11,366 bases of DNA from an uncultured Eubacteriales bacterium (GTDB taxonomy: Bacteria; Bacillota; Clostridia; Monoglobales; Monoglobaceae). The stretch's first letter is position 1. Each line of letters opens with the position of its first letter. The notes beneath the pieces are model-generated. The model was not told the origin of the DNA and did not search any database. It saw nothing but the letters and a program-made list of their open reading frames with translations. This document shows, piece by piece, positions 6,225 through 11,366 of this stretch. The position numbers were made by a program, and so were the translations under genes. Location of the stretch: positions 1 through 11,366 of the forward strand of contig CAJLFL010000043.1 of NCBI GenBank assembly GCA_905205855.1. The letters are read 5' to 3'.

Positions 6225-7076
6225 ATGAACGCTGAAGAAACAAAAACGCTGCAGCTCCATGCGGCAAACATTCGCAAAATGGCTCTTGAGGCTGTATACA
6301 GCGCAGGCGCCGGCCATCCGGGCGGTTCTCTTTCCGCTGCGGATATACTTACATACCTTTACGGAAAGGAATTAAACGTAAATCCTAAGGATGCAAAAAA
6401 TCCCGACAGAGATAGATTTGTTCTGTCAAAGGGACACTGTTCACCTGCACTGTACGGAACTCTTGCTGAATTCGGCTTTATCCCCAAAGAGGATATAAAG
6501 ACATTCCGTCATATTGACAGCTATCTTCAGGGACATCCCGATATGAAAGGCGTAAACGGTGTGGATATGTCCACAGGTTCTCTCGGACAGGGAATCAGCG
6601 CAGCTTGCGGCATGGCTCTTGCGGGAAAGCTCGACGAAAAGGACTATCGTGTATATGCAATTATGGGCGATGGCGAAATCGAGGAAGGTCAGGTCTGGGA
6701 GGCTGCTATGTTTGCAGCACATTATAAGCTTGACAACCTCACTGCTTTTCTCGACTTCAACGGTCTGCAGATAGACGGCGATATACGCAAGGTGATGAAC
6801 CCAACGCCGATTGATAAAAAATTTGAAGCATTCGGCTGGAATGTTATCAAAATCTGTGCACATAATTTTGATGAAATAGAAGCGGCTGTAAAATCCGCAA
6901 AGGAGTGTAAAGGTCAGCCTACTCTTATTCTTGCCCAAAGCATCAAGGGTAAAGGCGTTTCGTTTATGGAAGGTCGTGCGGAATGGCACGGTGCAGCTCC
7001 GAATCATGAACAATATGAGCAAGCTGTTAAAGAACTTGACATGCAAATCAGAGAACTTGGAGGTGTTACCGAATGA
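6225..7076 (+). CDS. Transketolase, N-terminal (thiamine diphosphate-binding PP) subunit
   Basis: This 283-residue protein corresponds to the N-terminal third to half of transketolase, which moves two-carbon ketol units between pentose, hexose and erythrose phosphates. Conserved residues are visible: H31 in GAGHPGG, SKGH (68-71), the GHP of residues 103-105, and the thiamine diphosphate/magnesium motif GDGE (148-151) with its distal Asn in FNG (178-180). The end IKGKGVSFME (about 245-254) is also typical. The second half is encoded by the next gene, whose ATG overlaps this stop (ATGA); the two chains are expected to form one enzyme. Split transketolases are common in Clostridia and archaea, so this is not a broken gene. 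It follows mrnC after 27 bases and shares its transcription unit. Confidence 0.93.
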   Translation: MNAEETKTLQLHAANIRKMALEAVYSAGAGHPGGSLSAADILTYLYGKELNVNPKDAKNPDRDRFVLSKGHCSPALYGTLAEFGFIPKEDIKTFRHIDSYLQGHPDMKGVNGVDMSTGSLGQGISAACGMALAGKLDEKDYRVYAIMGDGEIEEGQVWEAAMFAAHYKLDNLTAFLDFNGLQIDGDIRKVMNPTPIDKKFEAFGWNVIKICAHNFDEIEAAVKSAKECKGQPTLILAQSIKGKGVSFMEGRAEWHGAAPNHEQYEQAVKELDMQIRELGGVTE

Positions 7077-8020
7077 GCTATCAGATAGGAGAAAAGGTTG
7101 CAACACGTGAGGCTTACGGAAAGGCGCTGGTCGAATTCGGCGCTGACGAAAATATAATAGTAATGGACGCAGATTTATCTAAGTCTACCAAAACCGAAGG
7201 ATTTAAAAAAGCTTATCCGGAGCGCTTTATCAACACCGGAATCGCAGAGGGCAATATGATGTCTGTTGCTGCCGGAATATCTACCTGCGGTAAAACTGTT
7301 TTTGCAAGCTCGTTTGCAATGTTTGCGGCAGGTCGTGCTTTTGAGCAGATTCGCAATTCTATCGGCTATCCGCACCTTAATGTCAAAATAGGCGCAACAC
7401 ATGCCGGCATCTCGGTCGGTGAGGACGGCGCTACACATCAGTGCCTTGAAGATATAGGCATTATGCGTACAATTCCGGGAATGGTTATCTTAAACCCTGC
7501 CGACGCAACGGAATCACGCCTTGCGGTAAAGGCAGCGATTGAGCACAACGGCCCTGTATATCTGCGTTTTGGACGCTTGGCTGTTCCAACAATTTTCGGT
7601 GATGACTATAAGTTTGAAATCGGCAAAGGCGTACAATTATCAGACGGAACGGACGTAACACTTATAGCTACAGGTCTTATGGTACCCGAAGCAATAAAAG
7701 CTGCAGAAATGCTCCAACTTGACGGGGTTTCTGCACGTGTAATAAATATAGCTACAATAAAGCCGATCGACAAGGACATAATTATCAAAGCTGCAAAGGA
7801 AACGGGCGCAATAGTAACCGCAGAGGAACACAATATAATGGGCGGTCTTGGTTCAGCTGTTGCAGAGGTTCTTTGTGAGGCCGCTCCCGTTCCCATGCTT
7901 CGCGTAGGGACTAACGATGTATTTGGCAGAAGCGGAAAACCATATGCGCTTTTGGATATGTACGGATTAAATGCAGAAAATATTGCCGCAAATGCAAAAA
8001 AAGCAATTGCACTTAAATAA
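7073..8020 (+). CDS. Transketolase, C-terminal (pyrimidine-binding and C-domain) subunit
   Basis: A 315-residue partner of the preceding gene, carrying the Pyr domain and the C-terminal domain. The catalytic Glu that activates thiamine diphosphate is E59 in the segment NTGIAEGNM (54-62), and the phosphate-site segment ATHQC with H122 follows at 120-124. A C-terminal domain (about residues 190-315) contains VTAEEHNIMGGLGSAVAE-like sequence (about 248-265), normal for this fold and shared with DXS and pyruvate dehydrogenase E1 beta. The start codon overlaps the stop of the N-half by 4 bases, so production of equal amounts by translational coupling is likely. DXS was considered for the family but the split arrangement and the partner identify transketolase. 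Confidence 0.93.
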   Translation: MSYQIGEKVATREAYGKALVEFGADENIIVMDADLSKSTKTEGFKKAYPERFINTGIAEGNMMSVAAGISTCGKTVFASSFAMFAAGRAFEQIRNSIGYPHLNVKIGATHAGISVGEDGATHQCLEDIGIMRTIPGMVILNPADATESRLAVKAAIEHNGPVYLRFGRLAVPTIFGDDYKFEIGKGVQLSDGTDVTLIATGLMVPEAIKAAEMLQLDGVSARVINIATIKPIDKDIIIKAAKETGAIVTAEEHNIMGGLGSAVAEVLCEAAPVPMLRVGTNDVFGRSGKPYALLDMYGLNAENIAANAKKAIALK

Positions 8021-8042
8021 ACTCTGATTTGGAAGTGAAAAA

Positions 8043-8897
8043 GTGAAAAGGATTATCAGTATTCAGGACATATCATGTGTGGGCAAATGCTCTCTTACAA
8101 CCGCTTTACCCATAATTTCAGCCGCCGGCGTTGAAGCTGCCGTTCTTCCCACTGCGGTTTTATCCACACACACGGCGTTTCCGAAATTCACTTTTAAAGA
8201 TTTAACAGATGAACTTGAGCCTATATCAGGAACCTTTACAGAGCTTGGTATAGGCTTTGATGCGGTTTATACCGGATACCTCGGCTCATTTAAACAGCTA
8301 GATTTTGTAAACAGTTTTATAGAACGCTTTAAAACAAAAGACACCACCGTTTTTATAGATCCGGTTATGGGTGATAACGGCGGCTTATACACCGGCTTTA
8401 CTCAGGAGTTTGCCGATCGTATGACAGATTTATGCTCTAAGGCAGACTTGATAACGCCGAATATGACTGAGGCATCTTTTATGCTGAAAATTCCGTATAA
8501 AGAGCATTATACAGAGGCTTATGTCAAGGATATTTTAAAGGCTCTTGCAGACCTCGGTGCAAAACGCACCGCAATAACAGGCATAAGCTTTGATGCTGAC
8601 AACATTGGCGTCTATATGTATGACGCTGTTTCGGATGAATACTACAGCTACTTTAACAAGAAATTTCCTGCTGTCTTTCACGGCACGGGAGATATATTTG
8701 CCGCAAGCGCTCTCGGTGCGTATATGCGCGGCAACAGTCTTTTGGATTCGCTTTCTCTTGCGGTAGATTATACGTTGGAATGTATAAACTATACCGTAAA
8801 AGATCCCAACCACCGTACATACGGAGTAAACTTTGAGGAAGCGCTGCCTATGTATATAGAAAGACTGAGCAAACAGGAGGAACCCTCATGCCTATAA
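8043..8897 (+). CDS. Pyridoxal/pyridoxamine kinase-like protein (PfkB/ribokinase fold)
   Basis: A 284-residue cytoplasmic kinase of the pyridoxal kinase branch of the ribokinase family, expected to phosphorylate vitamin B6 vitamers with ATP. The opening QDISCVGKCSL (8-18) and HTAF (43-46) match the family's substrate-binding start; DPVMGD (106-111), TPNMTEA (138-144) and the anion-hole motif GTGDIFA (214-220) with catalytic D217 follow. The start is GTG at 8043, with a GGAAG site about 7 bases upstream; an earlier GTG at 8035 is out of frame and closed. It lies 22 bases after the transketolase C-half and overlaps metA by 10 bases. PLP is the cofactor of several sulfur amino-acid enzymes, which gives a plausible link to cysE and metA. 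The pdxK/pdxY subtype and the exact vitamer cannot be decided. Confidence 0.88.
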   Translation: MKRIISIQDISCVGKCSLTTALPIISAAGVEAAVLPTAVLSTHTAFPKFTFKDLTDELEPISGTFTELGIGFDAVYTGYLGSFKQLDFVNSFIERFKTKDTTVFIDPVMGDNGGLYTGFTQEFADRMTDLCSKADLITPNMTEASFMLKIPYKEHYTEAYVKDILKALADLGAKRTAITGISFDADNIGVYMYDAVSDEYYSYFNKKFPAVFHGTGDIFAASALGAYMRGNSLLDSLSLAVDYTLECINYTVKDPNHRTYGVNFEEALPMYIERLSKQEEPSCL

Positions 8898-9832
8898 AAG
8901 TACAAAACAGCTTGCCGGCTATAGAAACTCTTAACGGCGAAAACATCTTTGTTATCACCGAAAAGCGGGCAATGACTCAGGATATCCGTCCGCTTGAAAT
9001 CCTGATTCTTAATCTTATGCCGACAAAAATAACAACCGAAACTCAGCTTTTGCGTGTTCTGGGAAACACACCGCTGCAAATCAATATCAACTTTATGCAT
9101 ACCTCGTCACACGAGTCAAAAAATACCTCGAAAAGCCATCTTGAAACCTTTTACGGTGTTTTTGATGACTATAAAGAGCGTAAATTTGACGGTCTGATAG
9201 TCACCGGCGCACCGGTAGAAAACCTCAGCTTTGAGGAGGTTGATTATTGGGACGAATTATGCGAGATTATGGAATGGTCAAAAAGCCATGTTACTTCCAC
9301 GTTTTATATATGCTGGGCAGCGCAGGCGGCGCTTTATTATCATTACGGAATAAACAAATATCCTCTTGAAAAAAAAATGTTTGGTGTTTATCCGCATTAC
9401 GTTGTACCGGAAAAAAAGCACAAAATTCTGCTGCGCGGCTTTGATGATGTGTTCTATGCACCTCATTCGCGCCACACTGAATTCCGCGAGGAGGATATAA
9501 ACAAGGTTCCGGAGCTTGAAATTCTTGCAAAATCAGATGAAGCAGGCGTCTATATTGTTACCGCCAAAAGCGAACGTCAGTTCTTTGTGGCAGGTCATGC
9601 GGAATATGACGCGGATACTCTTGCCAAAGAATACTTCAGAGATGTTGAAAAGGGACTTTCCATTGATGTTCCCAAAAACTATTTTCCGGGCAATAACCCC
9701 AAAAATCCACCGGAAATGCTGTGGCGTGCACATGCCAATCTTTTGTATTCAAACTGGCTTAACTACTTTGTATATCAGACAACGCCTTACAACATTGATG
9801 ATATTAACATAGATTCAAGCAAGTTTGAATAA
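8888..9832 (+). CDS. metA: Homoserine O-acyltransferase MetA, predicted acetyl-CoA-specific
   Basis: This 314-residue enzyme acylates the homoserine hydroxyl, the first committed step of methionine synthesis. The class I glutamine amidotransferase-like core holds the catalytic Cys142 (YICWAAQAA, 140-148) and a His/Glu pair at H237 and E239 (AGHAEYD), where many relatives have GHPEYD. Residue 111 is Glu (GAPVENL, 108-113). In characterised MetA proteins Glu here favours acetyl-CoA and Gly favours succinyl-CoA, so this is predicted to be an acetyltransferase despite the common succinyltransferase label. The ATG lies in the end of the kinase gene with a strong AGGAGG site, so translation is probably coupled. 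No SAM riboswitch or T-box precedes it. Confidence 0.95.
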   Translation: MPIKVQNSLPAIETLNGENIFVITEKRAMTQDIRPLEILILNLMPTKITTETQLLRVLGNTPLQININFMHTSSHESKNTSKSHLETFYGVFDDYKERKFDGLIVTGAPVENLSFEEVDYWDELCEIMEWSKSHVTSTFYICWAAQAALYYHYGINKYPLEKKMFGVYPHYVVPEKKHKILLRGFDDVFYAPHSRHTEFREEDINKVPELEILAKSDEAGVYIVTAKSERQFFVAGHAEYDADTLAKEYFRDVEKGLSIDVPKNYFPGNNPKNPPEMLWRAHANLLYSNWLNYFVYQTTPYNIDDINIDSSKFE

Positions 9833-9842
9833 AATACTATTC

Positions 9843-9847
9843 GGAGG
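9843..9847 (+). promoter_or_regulatory. Ribosome binding site that fixes the uppP start
   Basis: GGAGG lies 7 bases before the ATG at 9855. The frame stays open 30 bases further upstream into the end of metA, but only this ATG is placed correctly relative to a ribosome binding site, and it starts directly at the first conserved helix. Confidence 0.8.
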
Positions 9848-9854
9848 TATTATT

Positions 9855-10703
9855 ATGTATCTGATTGAATTACTCAAAACAGTTGTACTCGGCATAGTCC
9901 AGGGAATAACCGAATGGCTTCCGATAAGCAGCACCGGTCATATGATACTTGTTGACCAATTTATGCCGCTTAACCAGCCGTCCGGCTTTATAGATTTATT
10001 TCTTGTGGTAATCCAGTTCGGCTCAATTCTTGCGGTGGTAACGCTTTATTTTCATAAACTGAATCCGTTTTCACCAAAAAAGACCTCTAAAGAAAAATCG
10101 GAAACATGGTCAATGTGGTTTAAGGTTTTGGTTGCATGTATTCCTGCCGCTGTAATAGGCCTTTTGTTTGATGACTTTATCACGGCACATACATATAACG
10201 CATGGGTTGTTTCTGCTGCTCTTATTATATACGGCATTATATTTATTATAATTGAGCGTCGGAACAAAACACCGAAAATCAATTCCATAGACGCTCTTGA
10301 CTATAAAACCGCATTGTTGATAGGTGCTTTTCAGGTTTTGTCGCTTATTCCCGGAACTTCGCGCTCCGGCTCGACCATAATCGGAGCCGTTATTCTCAGC
10401 ACATCAAGATTTGTTGCGGCGGAGTTTTCATTCTTCCTTGCTATACCCGTCATGTTCGGAGCAAGTCTTTTGAAAATCGTTAAGTTCTTTATGGAAACAG
10501 GCGGCGGCTTCAGCGGCGAACAGCTTGGAATTCTTCTGTTAGGGATGGCTGTTGCCTATGCGGTTTCAATAGCGGCAATAAAGTTCCTTATGAGTTATAT
10601 CCGAAATCACGATTTTACCGTATTCGGTTATTATCGTATTGCTGTCGGAGTTTTGGTAATTGCTTACTTCTTAATCTCAGGCGCGCAGGTAGTTGTGCAT
10701 TAA
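9855..10703 (+). CDS. uppP: Undecaprenyl-diphosphatase
   Basis: A 282-residue integral membrane phosphatase (BacA/UppP) that removes one phosphate from undecaprenyl diphosphate to recycle the lipid carrier for peptidoglycan and other envelope polymers; it can confer bacitracin resistance when abundant. The two conserved inverted-repeat motifs are present: QGITEWLPISSTGH (16-29, with E20, S25, S26 and H29) and the PGTSRSGST loop (166-174, with R170). About eight hydrophobic segments are seen and the length is normal. It starts 22 bases after metA and is the last gene of the plus-strand block; its stop is followed at once by the terminator at 10712-10737. The envelope role fits with galE at the head of the block. 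Confidence 0.96.
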   Translation: MYLIELLKTVVLGIVQGITEWLPISSTGHMILVDQFMPLNQPSGFIDLFLVVIQFGSILAVVTLYFHKLNPFSPKKTSKEKSETWSMWFKVLVACIPAAVIGLLFDDFITAHTYNAWVVSAALIIYGIIFIIIERRNKTPKINSIDALDYKTALLIGAFQVLSLIPGTSRSGSTIIGAVILSTSRFVAAEFSFFLAIPVMFGASLLKIVKFFMETGGGFSGEQLGILLLGMAVAYAVSIAAIKFLMSYIRNHDFTVFGYYRIAVGVLVIAYFLISGAQVVVH

Positions 10704-10711
10704 AAAAATAT

Positions 10712-10737
10712 AAGGGGCGACCTTTCGGCCGCCCCTT
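10712..10737. terminator. Strong hairpin terminator between convergent units, probably bidirectional
   Basis: AAGGGGCG pairs with CGCCCCTT, followed after one A-C mismatch by CC/GG, around a TTTC loop. On the plus strand a short TTTAT tail follows; on the minus strand the stem is followed by a stretch rich in T (from the A-run at 10702-10708). It can therefore end both the galE-to-uppP transcript and the minus-strand transcript of the ASRT-like gene. Confidence 0.85.
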
Positions 10738-10743
10738 TATAAG

Positions 10744-11103
10744 TCAACTGTATGCTATAGTAGTCATAAGCGTCATTTCCGGCTGAGAAACATCCATACG
10801 GCTGTGCTGAACTATTATAGGCTCGCTGCTTTCAACCAATACCGCATAAGGAACATTATGCGGTATTTTTTCGCCCTTATCATTTTGAATTTTATCAAGG
10901 CGTATATGATTTGTGCGCTCGCTTTCACATACAGCCTTAAAGCCTTTAAGCGGTTTTTTGTCCTCAAAATATATTGTCAGGCTTATTTCGGCTGTGTTCT
11001 CGGACAAGTTTAAAACGCAAACTGCTTCATGGCTCACATATCCGCCCTTTTCGGTATCACTCATAAAGCCATCACCTATTGTCCATATCTTTTTTCCTAT
11101 CAT
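10744..11103 (-). CDS. ASRT-family (Anabaena sensory rhodopsin transducer-like, former DUF1362) small protein
   Basis: A complete 119-residue soluble protein with no signal or membrane segment. Several blocks resemble the Anabaena sensory rhodopsin transducer in order and spacing: an N-terminal WTIGDGF (7-13), SHEAVCVLN (24-32), a long strand around LTIYFEDKKPL (42-52), ERTNHIRLD (62-70), IPHNVPYAVLV (80-90), IVQHSRMD (97-104) and the TTIAY end (114-118). The family is a small all-beta domain that in Anabaena forms an oligomer interacting with a sensory rhodopsin, and in other bacteria has been suggested to bind small molecules, perhaps sugars. No rhodopsin is seen here, and the gene lies 23 bases after a phosphohexomutase gene, so a carbohydrate-related role is more plausible. 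AAGGAG lies 10 bases before the ATG. The recognition rests on motif memory, not on a search. Confidence 0.8.
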   Translation of the reverse strand: MIGKKIWTIGDGFMSDTEKGGYVSHEAVCVLNLSENTAEISLTIYFEDKKPLKGFKAVCESERTNHIRLDKIQNDKGEKIPHNVPYAVLVESSEPIIVQHSRMDVSQPEMTLMTTIAYS

Positions 11104-11126
11104 TTTCTACTTTCTCCTTTAACAAT

Positions 11127-11366
11127 TCATCTGCACATTTCCATTACAGCAGAAGACAGCTGTTTAAGCTCCTCCTCTGCCTTTTCGGCAGAATCCGCAC
11201 GCACACCGAAATACAGCTTGATTTTCGGCTCTGTTCCCGAAGGTCTTACCGCAAACCAACCGTTTTCAGTAAAGTATTTAAGCACATCCGATTTCGGCAA
11301 GCCGTCTATACCTGTACTGTAATCCAGTATCTTTATTACTTTAACCGGCAGCTTTTCGGTTCTGAA
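11127..11366 (-). CDS. Phosphoglucomutase/phosphomannomutase family protein, C-terminal end (5' part outside window)
   Basis: Only the last 79 residues and the stop are in the window. The phosphate-binding loop of domain IV, RPSGTEPKIK, is at visible residues 41-50, preceded by WFAVRPSG, and is diagnostic of alpha-D-phosphohexomutases. A C-terminal helix rich in Glu and Lys follows. The enzyme interconverts hexose 1- and 6-phosphates; phosphoglucomutase or phosphomannomutase (or bifunctional) cannot be told without the catalytic serine loop and the domain III specificity segment. The next gene on the strand, the ASRT-like one, follows after 23 bases and is presumably in the same transcript. 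Confidence 0.9.
   Translation of the reverse strand, partial: FRTEKLPVKVIKILDYSTGIDGLPKSDVLKYFTENGWFAVRPSGTEPKIKLYFGVRADSAEKAEEELKQLSSAVMEMCR

Noticed and set aside
6441..7106. 221-codon open frame on the minus strand opposite the transketolase N-half
   Set aside because: It lies entirely opposite a clearly identified gene, its product resembles no family, it is rich in Cys, Phe and Ser as expected of an antisense frame, and it has no convincing start site.
1..11366. CRISPR array, tRNA, rRNA, insertion sequence, phage genes or defence system
   Set aside because: No regularly spaced repeats, no tRNA-like cloverleaf or rRNA segment noticed, and every substantial coding region was assigned to a metabolic, transport or envelope family except the small ASRT-like gene.

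Overview
The window looks like chromosomal DNA of a spore-former-related Clostridia (Bacillota), possibly in or near the Oscillospirales. Genus and species cannot be told from the sequence. The clues are moderate-to-low GC, strong GGAGG-type ribosome binding sites before almost every gene, the cysE-cysS-mrnC gene order, a transketolase split into two genes, a PdaB-type deacetylase, and a MetA with Glu at position 111. I see no tRNA, rRNA, CRISPR array, insertion sequence, integrase or phage gene. It reads mainly as an ordinary housekeeping region.

Layout. From 1 to 1500, on the minus strand, an EamA/DMT-type ten-helix transporter is followed by a TIM-barrel sugar-phosphate isomerase/epimerase that runs off the left edge. 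A divergent intergenic region (1501-1672) separates them from a plus-strand pdaB-like deacetylase gene (1673-2437). A promoter-bearing 184-base gap, rich in repeats, then leads into a long co-directional cluster: galE, cysE, cysS, mrnC, transketolase N-half, transketolase C-half, a pdxK-like kinase, metA and uppP (2622-10703). From cysE onward the gaps are at most 27 bases and several genes overlap, so the block is probably largely one transcription unit. It ends at a strong hairpin terminator (10712-10737) shared with the convergent minus-strand genes. On the far right the minus strand carries the 3' end of a phosphoglucomutase/phosphomannomutase gene (11127-11366), followed by a small gene for a protein of the Anabaena sensory rhodopsin transducer (ASRT, formerly DUF1362) family.

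How the genes fit together. CysE and MetA activate serine and homoserine for cysteine and methionine synthesis, and CysS charges tRNA with cysteine. The pyridoxal kinase-like protein would supply PLP, which later steps of sulfur amino-acid synthesis need. Transketolase connects pentose phosphates with glycolysis. GalE, UppP, PdaB and the flanking phosphohexomutase belong to sugar-nucleotide, cell-envelope or spore-wall metabolism.

The points most worth a second look are the ASRT-like protein paired with a phosphohexomutase and with no rhodopsin nearby, the repeat and hairpin structure at the galE promoter, a cysteine at the GalE substrate gatekeeper position, and the altered metal site of the PdaB-like enzyme. 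I did not find a convincing new multi-gene system.
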